Origin: JACQBY01 sp041486115
GTDB lineage: Bacteria; Nitrospirota; Nitrospiria; JACQBW01
DNA: 6,131 bases
Assembly: GCA_041486115.1 (NCBI GenBank)
Contig: JBGPKT010000131.1
Span: 1 to 6,131 of the forward strand
Direction of reading: 5' to 3'
Made by a program: the position numbers and the translations under genes. Every line of letters starts with the position of its first letter. Positions within the stretch are counted from its first letter, which is position 1. The notes under the pieces are model-generated. The model was not told where the DNA came from. It worked only from the letters and a program-made list of their open reading frames with translations, and ran no database searches. This document shows positions 1 to 5,076 of the stretch, piece after piece.

Positions 1-47
1 AAAAAGATGATGAAAACATTAACCGGCAGGGGGGGAGCACAAAAATT

Positions 48-893
48 ATGGCGTTCAATATCGATGAGGAACGGCTAAAACCTCTTTTCGAATACACTTC
101 AGACGGGGTCATTATACTCGACGCCTCCATGAATATTGTGGCTATCAATCCTTCCGCGGAAGAAATGACAGGATGGACGCCGGATGCAATCATCGGAAAA
201 AAATTTCCTATGGACCAGCTCATTTATCTGGAATCGGATAGGAATAAAGGTCCGGGCGGGGGGCTTTTAAATTTGGAAGAGCCGAATTTCAATATCCAGA
301 TAGAAATCGCCGTTTCTCAGGGAAATAAGGTGATGCTGCCCGCGATCGGGTTTCCCATGGCCGATTCGAAAGGAAATACCCTTTACGGACTTATTCTTGA
401 AAATATGCTTCTGAAATATGGGGTCGGAGAAAAGCTGATCAAAAATGAGCGGCTTGATCCGGTGACGGCGCTCTATCATAAAGCCTATTTCGAAGAGATG
501 ACCCGGGAAGAAATAAAGAGAATGAAAAAGTATGGGGGAAGTTTAGGGGCGATTCTGGTTCAGTTTGAGAATTTGCCGTCTATCATTGAAAGTTATGGTT
601 TATCCAAAGGAAATGAGTCAATAAAGCATGTTGGTGAAATGGTTAAAGGGAATTCCCGTAACGTGGACCTGATTGGAAGGACGGGAGAAAATGAGATCAT
701 GGTCCTGTTGATTAATTTGGATCCCCAGAAATTAACGGCTGTTTTGAACCGTCTAAAGGAGAAGTTTATTCACGCCAATCAGGGGCATCTATTTCCAACT
801 CCTGTAAAAATCAATATAGGGAAAATTCTTCTGAACGGGAACTATGAAGAAATCTTTAAAAGGGTAAAACTCTCTCTTGAAAAATTCATTTAA
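48..893 (+). CDS. PAS domain protein with degenerate GGDEF domain
   Basis: This 281-residue soluble protein has an N-terminal PAS-like sensor domain (about residues 7-125, with the typical LFEYTSDGVIILD opening and INPSAEEMTGW helix) and a C-terminal diguanylate-cyclase-like domain (about 137-241, opening with DPVTALYHKAYFEE). The active-site motif GGDEF is replaced by GENEI (213-217). The metal-binding Asp residues of the usual LDIDxF stretch are replaced by Gln and Glu (VQFEN, 171-175), and GHxxGD is GLSKGN (184-189). Cyclic-di-GMP synthesis is therefore unlikely. RNVD (204-207) lies five residues before the motif, which is the normal inhibitory-site position, so it may be a c-di-GMP receptor or a protein-interaction module (inference). 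No membrane segment is visible. The ATG at 48 has a purine-rich SD at 28-37, spaced 10 nt. The frame is open to the window edge, so a longer N-terminus cannot be excluded. The end of the gene carries the rpsP promoter. Confidence 0.85.
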   Translation: MAFNIDEERLKPLFEYTSDGVIILDASMNIVAINPSAEEMTGWTPDAIIGKKFPMDQLIYLESDRNKGPGGGLLNLEEPNFNIQIEIAVSQGNKVMLPAIGFPMADSKGNTLYGLILENMLLKYGVGEKLIKNERLDPVTALYHKAYFEEMTREEIKRMKKYGGSLGAILVQFENLPSIIESYGLSKGNESIKHVGEMVKGNSRNVDLIGRTGENEIMVLLINLDPQKLTAVLNRLKEKFIHANQGHLFPTPVKINIGKILLNGNYEEIFKRVKLSLEKFI

Positions 894-905
894 ATTAACT
901 ATAAT
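877..905 (+). promoter_or_regulatory. sigma70-type promoter for the rpsP operon
   Basis: The -35 element TTGAAA (877-882) and the -10 element TATAAT (900-905) are separated by exactly 17 nt, one mismatch from the full consensus. Transcription would start near position 912 and give a leader of about 50 nt before rpsP. The -35 element lies inside the last codons of the preceding PAS-GGDEF gene and the -10 lies just past its TAA stop. The leader contains a 7-bp AU-rich inverted repeat (909-915 with 931-937), too weak to call a regulatory RNA. The promoter was identified by eye and is not experimentally supported. Confidence 0.7.
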
Positions 906-950
906 ACAAGTTTTTGAAATCAAAGGGTTAAAAAACTATTATTAGGTATG

Positions 951-957
951 AGGGGGG
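951..957 (+). promoter_or_regulatory. ribosome binding site deciding the rpsP GTG start
   Basis: The AGGGGGG stretch sits 6 nt before GTG 964, a normal SD spacing. The nearby ATG at 959 is in another frame and almost touches the SD, so GTG 964 is the functional start. That start also gives the conserved S16 N-terminus MAVTLRLSRVGR. Confidence 0.75.
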
Positions 958-963
958 AATGTT

Positions 964-1215
964 GTGGCAGTAACTTTAAGATTATCACGAGTGGGAAGAC
1001 ATAAACGGCCATTTTATCGGATAGTTGCGACAGATTCACGTTGTCCAAAAGAGGGCCGTTTTTTGGAAGTGTTGGGAACGTATGACCCATCAGCTGTCAA
1101 AGACAAATGCAAGTTTCATTCTGATAAAGTTCAATACTGGCTGGGACAGGGCGCTCAAATATCCGATACCGTGAAAAGCCTTTTCCAGAAAGCTGGCCTT
1201 TTTAAAAAAGCCTGA
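964..1215 (+). CDS. rpsP: 30S ribosomal protein S16
   Basis: S16 is a small primary-binding protein of the 30S subunit that contacts 16S rRNA and supports assembly of the 5' domain and central regions. The 83-residue product has the family signature throughout: MAVTLRLSRVGRHKRPFYRIV at the N-terminus, the DSRCPKEGRFLEVLGTYDP core, and a YWLGQGAQISDTVKSLFQKAG C-terminal segment. Its length is normal for bacteria. It starts with GTG at 964 behind a G-rich SD and is the first gene after the strong promoter at 877-905, so it probably leads the operon. rimM follows after 18 nt. No KH-domain (KhpA/YlqC) gene lies between rpsP and rimM, an arrangement like that of gammaproteobacteria. Confidence 0.97.
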   Translation: MAVTLRLSRVGRHKRPFYRIVATDSRCPKEGRFLEVLGTYDPSAVKDKCKFHSDKVQYWLGQGAQISDTVKSLFQKAGLFKKA

Positions 1216-1233
1216 GGGATAGGGAAATCAATC

Positions 1234-1763
1234 GTGCCCGGGACATTCATGGAACAGGCGAATCAGGATTGGGTCATTATCGGACGTGTCGTTAAGGCTC
1301 GCGGATTAAAAGGCGAACTGAAGATTCAGCTCACGACAGATTTTCCCGGTCGGTTTTCCGCGGGAAAAGAGGTTTTATTAAAAAAAAAGACCTGGTCTAT
1401 TTTACAATCGCCGATTCTCAGGTTCAAGGCGATTTCGCCTATATCCGGTTAAACGGGATTAACTCGGTTGAGGAAACAGCGAGTTTAATCGGAGGGGAGT
1501 TTGTTATTCCTTCTGAGGAGATTACCCCTCTGGAAAATGGATCTTATTATCCGTTTCAACTCATTGGACTGAATGTTTTTACAGAAGAAAACCAGTACGT
1601 AGGAAAAATAACCGATATTTATCCTGTTCGTGACCAGGTTTTATACGAAATTACAAAGGGAAAAAAGGAATATTTAGTTCCGGGGACAAAAGAATTCATA
1701 AAAAAAATAGACCTGATTGAAAAGAAAGTCCTTCTTCATTTGGTTGAAGGGCTGTTTGAGTAA
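1234..1763 (+). CDS. rimM: RimM, 16S rRNA processing factor, frame-shifted at an A9 run
   Basis: RimM binds S19 and helps mature the 3' domain of the 30S subunit. The gene reads in one frame from GTG 1234 (AGGGA SD at 1221-1225, 8 nt spacing) through the conserved DWVIIGRVVKARGLKGELKI and TDFPGRF segments. It would stop at 1450-1452 if read without a shift. From about 1389 the homologous protein continues in the -1 frame: DLVYFTIADSQ, then LNGINSVEETASLIGGEF, the PRC-barrel part with NGSYYPFQLIGLNVF, and an ending LLHLVEGLFE before TAA 1761-1763. One extra A, or a -1 slip, at the A9 run (1380-1388) yields 176 residues, the normal family length. The second half has no stops or other damage, so this does not look like decay. 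An alternative start is ATG 1249, but it has no good SD. The stop abuts the trmD ATG. Confidence 0.88.
1380..1389 (+). promoter_or_regulatory. candidate frameshift/slippage site in rimM
   Basis: Nine A then G form an in-frame A AAA AAG heptamer at 1383-1389, the slippery sequence known from E. coli dnaX. A -1 slip there continues as GAC CTG GTC and restores RimM. GAGGT (1369-1373) resembles an SD and lies 9 nt upstream. A hairpin can form just before it (1341-1348 with 1361-1368, 8 bp, plus an inner CGG/CCG). A 7-bp perfect hairpin lies downstream (1406-1412 with 1428-1434), although its 16-nt spacing is longer than usual for frameshift stimulators. A run of nine A could equally cause RNA polymerase slippage, as known for Thermus thermophilus dnaX, or a sequencing error. 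Confidence 0.5.
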
Positions 1764-2501
1764 ATGATCCGTGTAAAAATTTTGACCCTTTTCCCGGAAA
1801 TGGTTAAACCGGTTTTAAATCAAAGCATTTTAAAAAGAGCGGTTGAAGGAGGATTTTTAGAAGTTCAGGTTATTGATATCAGGGATTTTTCAAATAACAA
1901 ACATCGGCAGGTAGACAATGCTCCTTATGGGGGGGGTGCCGGAATGGTCCTTTCTCCGGAACCGATTTTTGAAGCTTTTGATTCAATGAATAAAGAAGAG
2001 CCTCTAAGAGTCATTTTAACCAGTCCGCGGGGCAAAATTTTCACTCAGGAATTGGCCCAAGAATTAAGCCGGGAGTCAAAAACCCTTGTTTTTTTATGCG
2101 GTCACTATGAGGGGGTAGACGAAAGAGTCTCTTTGGGGATTCCGGCAGAAGAGCTTTCCATAGGGGATTATATTTTGACCGGGGGTGAACTTCCGGCGAT
2201 GGCGATGCTGGATGCCGTTACTCGCCTGGTACCGGGCGTGCTGGGAGACGAAGCTTCTGTAAAAGAAGAAACATTTTCGGAGGGACTGCTTGAATACCCT
2301 CATTTTACAAGACCGGCGATTTTCAGGGAAATGAAAGTTCCCGATGTGTTGTTATCCGGCCATCATGATGCGATCCGGAAATGGCGGTTAAAGGAATCGT
2401 TAAAAAAAACGATGGCCGTAAGACCAGATTTATTGTCAAAAAGAAATATGACGGATGAAGAGGCAAAACTTATAGAAGAATTAAAGAATAAAGAAAATTA
2501 A
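1764..2501 (+). CDS. trmD: tRNA (guanine-N1)-methyltransferase TrmD
   Basis: TrmD uses S-adenosylmethionine to methylate G37 of tRNAs at N1, preventing +1 frameshifting. The 245-residue product has the full SPOUT-family pattern: FPEM (10-13), RQVDNAPYGGGAGMV (48-62), GHYEGVDERV (113-122), and the trefoil-knot segment SIGDYILTGGELPAM (132-146) running to RLVPGVLG (154-161). The C-terminal tRNA-binding domain includes EGLLEYPHFTRP (173-184), LLSGHHDAIRKWR (196-208), and a tail with MTDEEAKLIEEL (229-240). Arg154 is present at the E. coli Arg154 position. The E. coli general base Asp169 aligns without gaps with Glu169, a conservative but notable change. The ATG directly follows the rimM TAA with only weak SD-like sequence, suggesting translational coupling. 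Confidence 0.97.
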   Translation: MIRVKILTLFPEMVKPVLNQSILKRAVEGGFLEVQVIDIRDFSNNKHRQVDNAPYGGGAGMVLSPEPIFEAFDSMNKEEPLRVILTSPRGKIFTQELAQELSRESKTLVFLCGHYEGVDERVSLGIPAEELSIGDYILTGGELPAMAMLDAVTRLVPGVLGDEASVKEETFSEGLLEYPHFTRPAIFREMKVPDVLLSGHHDAIRKWRLKESLKKTMAVRPDLLSKRNMTDEEAKLIEELKNKEN

Positions 2502-2529
2502 ACCATCTTAGGAAAATACAAAGTTTAGT

Positions 2530-2535
2530 GGGAGG
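2530..2535 (+). promoter_or_regulatory. ribosome binding site deciding the rplS start
   Basis: GGGAGG sits 9 nt before ATG 2545. It directly touches the upstream in-frame ATG 2536, which therefore cannot be used with it. The start at 2545 gives the N-terminus MNQKERIEKG. Confidence 0.75.
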
Positions 2536-2544
2536 ATGAGAGTC

Positions 2545-2979
2545 ATGAACCAAAAAGAGAGAATTGAAAAGGGATTTATCACCAAAGAGACTCCCGCCTT
2601 TAAAATTGGAGACACGGTTAAAATCCATGTCAAGGTCATCGAAGGTGAAAAAGAGAGAATTCAGGTTTTTAAGGGTCTGGTGATTGCCCGGAAGGGGACG
2701 TTAAATAGAGAAACATTTACCGTGAGAAAAATATCTTACGGCGTCGGGGTGGAGAGAATTTTCCCGGTTCATTCTCCTTTTATTGAACAGATCGAAGTGA
2801 TGAGAGAAGGGCAAGTCCGAAGAGCCAAACTTTATTACCTGAGAGGAAAAAAAGGAAAAGCCGCCCGTATTGCCGAAAAGGAATTCAGACCTGGAGACGC
2901 TGCCGGGAAAACCCCCGTTGTTCCCGAAGAGGTTGAGGTTCTGGAGCCTGTAGTGGGAGAAACGGCTGCTTCTTCCTGA
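2545..2979 (+). CDS. rplS: 50S ribosomal protein L19 with C-terminal extension
   Basis: L19 lies at the 30S-50S interface of the ribosome. The 144-residue product shows the family core: PAFKIGDTVKIHVKVIEGEKERIQ (about 17-40), VFKGLVIARKG (41-51), FTVRKISYGVGVERIFPVHSP (58-78), and VRRAKLYYLRGKKGKAARI (91-109). Usual L19 proteins end near residue 115. This one continues about 30 residues with an acidic, Val/Pro-rich tail (113-144, containing PEEVEVLEPVV). The tail is in the same frame, and the gene ends with TGA 2977-2979. The start at 2545 is chosen over ATG 2536 because of SD spacing. The stop codon lies in a 14-bp palindrome that also holds the weak SD of rnhB. Confidence 0.95.
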   Translation: MNQKERIEKGFITKETPAFKIGDTVKIHVKVIEGEKERIQVFKGLVIARKGTLNRETFTVRKISYGVGVERIFPVHSPFIEQIEVMREGQVRRAKLYYLRGKKGKAARIAEKEFRPGDAAGKTPVVPEEVEVLEPVVGETAASS

Positions 2980-2986
2980 TCAGGAA
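2973..2986 (+). repeat. 14-bp perfect palindrome at the rplS-rnhB junction
   Basis: TTCCTGATCAGGAA is self-complementary. In RNA it could form a 5-bp hairpin with a GATC loop. It covers the rplS stop codon (2977-2979) and the AGGAA that is the only SD-like sequence before the rnhB GTG. The role is inference: it could mask rnhB initiation until ribosomes finish rplS. Confidence 0.6.
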
Positions 2987-2988
2987 AA

Positions 2989-3627
2989 GTGACCTCAAAA
3001 CTCCGAACTCATCCCGAACTCCTTGAAAAATGGGAGGACATGGCCGTCTTTGAACGCGAGGCTTTTAAGACGGGTTTTCATTTTATTGCCGGAATCGACG
3101 AAGCCGGCAGGGGCCCTCTGGCAGGCCCTGTTGTGGCGGCTTCTGTTATTTTTTCTCCTGATTTTAAACTCCCCGGTCTTGATGACTCCAAACAACTGAC
3201 GATCCGGCAAAGAGAATCCTTCTACGAAGAGATTGTCAATCACGCCGTCGCGATAGGCGTCGGTATTGTTGAGCCTGAGGTCATCGACAGGATTAATATC
3301 CTCCAGGCGACGCTTCTTGCGGCTAAAACGGCTGTTTTAAATATGGATGATCCAGCCGACTATCTGCTCATTGACGCGCTCGACCTTTCCTTTTTAAAAA
3401 TTCCGCAAAAATCGATTATTAAAGGGGACACGCTCTCCTATTCCATTGCAGGGGCATCGGTAATTGCCAAAGTCACCCGCGACCGGATCATGGAGATGTA
3501 CGACCTTCAGTTTCCGGAGTATCAGTTTAAACGGCATAAAGGATATGGCACAAAAGAGCATCTAAAGAGGTTGAGGGAGTGTGGTCCCTCTTCTATTCAT
3601 CGAAAGACCTTTCGAGGCGTTATTTGA
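2989..3627 (+). CDS. rnhB: ribonuclease HII
   Basis: RNase HII cuts 5' to ribonucleotides embedded in duplex DNA and starts ribonucleotide excision repair; it also degrades RNA in RNA-DNA hybrids. The 212-residue product has the signature IAGIDEAGRGPLAGPVVAA (33-51), with catalytic Asp37 and Glu38 and the GRG ribonucleotide-recognition loop (40-42). The other two acids of the active site are Asp129 (LLIDAL) and Asp147 (IKGD). SIAGASVIAKVTRDR (152-166) and HKGYGTKEH (183-191, with the conserved Tyr186) complete the pattern. GTG 2989 has an AGGAA only a few bases upstream. ATG 3040 (residue 18) is possible, but its GGGAGGA is too close, so the N-terminus is uncertain. It lies 9 nt after rplS, the usual operon neighbour. 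Confidence 0.95.
   Translation: MTSKLRTHPELLEKWEDMAVFEREAFKTGFHFIAGIDEAGRGPLAGPVVAASVIFSPDFKLPGLDDSKQLTIRQRESFYEEIVNHAVAIGVGIVEPEVIDRINILQATLLAAKTAVLNMDDPADYLLIDALDLSFLKIPQKSIIKGDTLSYSIAGASVIAKVTRDRIMEMYDLQFPEYQFKRHKGYGTKEHLKRLRECGPSSIHRKTFRGVI
3573..3615 (+). repeat. two consecutive small hairpins at the end of rnhB
   Basis: GAGGGA (3573-3578) pairs with TCCCTC (3585-3590) across a 6-nt loop. TCGAAA (3600-3605) pairs with TTTCGA (3610-3615) across GACC. Both lie in the last codons of rnhB. A T6 run occurs only at 3637-3642, too far away for a standard intrinsic terminator, so I do not call one. Confidence 0.4.
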
Positions 3628-3655
3628 GTAAAAGGGTTTTTTAGGATAAAATAAT

Positions 3656-4021
3656 ATGACGATGAAAAGCCTGGAGTATGGAAGGGAAGCCGAAACATAC
3701 GCGGCTTCTTATTTGAAGCAAAAGGGTTATAAAATCGTTGAAAAAAACTATAAAACCCGGTTCGGAGAAATTGATCTCATCGCGATGGATCGGAACACCT
3801 TGGTATTTCTGGAAATCAAGGCCCGGCAGAACGACCATTATGGAGGCCCTGCCGGGGCTGTGACCGCTGTAAAACGGCAGAAGATTGTGAAGATGGCAAA
3901 ATTCTACCTGATGTCAAAAAAAATAGAAAGTGACATCAGGTTCGATGTGCTCTTCATCGTGGGGGCCATACAGTCGCCTTCTGTCGAGCTGATCCAGAAC
4001 GCCTTTGACGGCGGATCATAA
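3656..4021 (+). CDS. yraN: YraN family (UPF0102) putative nuclease-fold protein
   Basis: The 121-residue product belongs to the YraN/UPF0102 family, which has a predicted PD-(D/E)XK-like nuclease fold but no settled function. Visible motifs are GREAETYAASYLKQKGY (9-25) and the core TRFGEIDLIAMDRNTLVFLEIKAR (34-57). The core carries Glu38, Asp40, Glu53 and Lys55 in the order expected of the fold. A basic helix with AVKRQKIVKMAKFYL (71-85) follows, then IRFDVLFIV (94-102). The length is normal. The ATG at 3656 has AGGA at 3643-3646, 9 nt away; ATG 3662 is an in-frame alternative. It follows rnhB after 28 nt, a conserved neighbour pairing. An 11-bp perfect inverted repeat lies within the coding region. 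Confidence 0.92.
   Translation: MTMKSLEYGREAETYAASYLKQKGYKIVEKNYKTRFGEIDLIAMDRNTLVFLEIKARQNDHYGGPAGAVTAVKRQKIVKMAKFYLMSKKIESDIRFDVLFIVGAIQSPSVELIQNAFDGGS
3906..3941 (+). repeat. 11-bp perfect inverted repeat inside yraN
   Basis: ACCTGATGTCA (3906-3916) is exactly complementary to TGACATCAGGT (3931-3941), with a 14-nt A-rich loop. It would make a stable mRNA hairpin or a symmetric two-arm protein site. There is no following T run, so it is not an intrinsic terminator. Confidence 0.7.
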
Positions 4022-4046
4022 GATAACCTCAGGATACTCTTAAGAG

Positions 4047-4379
4047 ATGCAGACAGGGTTCAATACCGATATCGAGTACCAGAAAATGATTTTTCATGTC
4101 CAGACCGAGGATAGCGGTCCGGACAATCCAGTCATGATTACGCATCTCTTTTATAAAGGGGCTATTTTATCTTCAAGAAAGACAAATTACTCCGCAATTC
4201 TGAACCCTAAAACCGAGCCTGATAAATTAAAAGAATTAATGAAAAAACAGCATGAGGAAATGATTGCTTTCCTTCTAAAGGGAGATTGCAATCATTTAAT
4301 CGGAGGAGGTGTTTCAAATTCAAAAAAGAACAAAACACTGGATGATTATATCGACGCCCACATTAAAAACAAATCATGA
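4047..4379 (+). CDS. conserved small protein of unknown function (GFNTD type)
   Basis: This 110-residue, soluble-looking protein has no signal peptide or membrane segment. The N-terminal half (GFNTDIEYQKMIFHVQTEDSG, 4-24; then a hydrophobic strand and SSRKTNY, 42-48) matches a pattern I recall from uncharacterised bacterial proteins beginning xFNTDVxYxGxxYHVQTED. I know of no function for it. A helical, Lys/Glu-rich middle (56-77) and a polar tail with LDDYIDAHIKNKS (98-110) follow. The start at 4047 is set by an in-frame stop at 4041-4043 and the conserved GFNTD. A 10-bp palindrome (4037-4046) touches the ATG, and AGGA at 4031-4034 is a distant SD. Its TGA overlaps the ftsE ATG by 4 nt, so it is translationally coupled to ftsE. 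Confidence 0.85.
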   Translation: MQTGFNTDIEYQKMIFHVQTEDSGPDNPVMITHLFYKGAILSSRKTNYSAILNPKTEPDKLKELMKKQHEEMIAFLLKGDCNHLIGGGVSNSKKNKTLDDYIDAHIKNKS

Positions 4380-5047
4380 TCCAGATTACCAGCCTTTATA
4401 AAGGGTATCACCCTGACCACTTTACCCTCAGGGATATCAACCTGAGCGTTGAGCGGGGAGAATTTGTTTTTATCATGGGGCCCAGTGGCGCGGGAAAAAC
4501 AACACTTCTCAAACTGTTGTTTTGCGAAGAAAACGTTGATCAGGGGAGCATTCTAGTCCAAGGGCAGAACATCGCCCGTTTAAAATCTTCTTCCATACCG
4601 TATTACCGGAGAAAGATCGGTTTTATCTTTCAGGACTTCAGACTCATCCTCCATAAAACGGTTTATGAAAATGTCGCTCTTGCTCTCAAAGTCTTGCACC
4701 TGCCGGGAAAAGAAATTCAGAAAAAAGTGCAGGATGTTCTCGGCCTGGTAGGCCTCGCGCATAAAAAAGGGGTGAGGGCGGTAGATTTATCCGGTGGCGA
4801 GCAGCAGAGAGCCTGTATTGCCAGAGCTTTTGTCAACCGTCCGCCGATCATTCTCGCGGACGAACCGACAGGAAACCTTGATTTTGACCTTTCTGTCCAT
4901 TTTTTACAACTGTTAAAAGGGATCCAGGCGAGGGGAACGACCATTGTTGTTGCAACCCACAACCGCGAACTGGTAGACCTTTCAAAAAGAAGGGTCATTT
5001 ATCTCAAGGACGGCCAGATTGCCACTGATCAGGCGGCATCCGGTTGA
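4376..5047 (+). CDS. ftsE: cell division ABC ATPase FtsE
   Basis: FtsE is the cytoplasmic ATPase of the FtsEX complex. It drives FtsX conformational changes that activate periplasmic murein hydrolases at the septum. The 223-residue product has all ABC motifs: Walker A GPSGAGKTT (35-43), Q-loop Gln86 in FIFQDFRLI (84-91, with the FQDFRL form typical of FtsE), signature LSGGEQQR (138-145), Walker B ILADEP (159-164), D-loop TGNLD (165-169), and switch His195 in ATHN. The length is normal. ATG 4376 overlaps the preceding TGA (ATGA) and has no clear SD, so initiation probably depends on ribosomes finishing the upstream gene. ftsX follows after 29 nt. A LolD/MacB-type ATPase is a less likely reading, given the FtsX neighbour. 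Confidence 0.96.
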   Translation: MIQITSLYKGYHPDHFTLRDINLSVERGEFVFIMGPSGAGKTTLLKLLFCEENVDQGSILVQGQNIARLKSSSIPYYRRKIGFIFQDFRLILHKTVYENVALALKVLHLPGKEIQKKVQDVLGLVGLAHKKGVRAVDLSGGEQQRACIARAFVNRPPIILADEPTGNLDFDLSVHFLQLLKGIQARGTTIVVATHNRELVDLSKRRVIYLKDGQIATDQAASG

Positions 5048-5076
5048 GGGAGTGTTAGAAAGAGAAAAAGACAACG

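Noticed and set aside
959..961. ATG 959 as the rpsP start
   Set aside because: It is in the wrong frame for S16 and lies directly against the SD. GTG 964 gives the family N-terminus.
1491..1499. GGAGGGGAG as the ribosome site for a separate RimM C-terminal protein
   Set aside because: It has no ATG, GTG or TTG in the needed frame at proper spacing, and its codons encode the conserved IGGE segment.
1234..1763. rimM as a decayed pseudogene
   Set aside because: There is only one frame change, at a homopolymer, and the rest is intact at family length with conserved motifs. Recoding or a sequence error fits better than decay.
2402..2409. A8 run in trmD as a second slippage site
   Set aside because: The frame is intact across it, and a shift would not produce any recognisable extension.
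2536..2538. ATG 2536 as the rplS start
   Set aside because: It touches the GGGAGG SD with no spacer, whereas ATG 2545 has a 9-nt spacing.
3637..3642. T6 run after rnhB as an intrinsic terminator
   Set aside because: The nearest hairpin ends more than 20 nt upstream, and the run is followed at once by the yraN SD.
4717..4998. Reverse-strand open frame opposite ftsE, and similar antisense frames elsewhere
   Set aside because: They mirror strong forward genes with full family motifs, and their translations show no recognisable domains.
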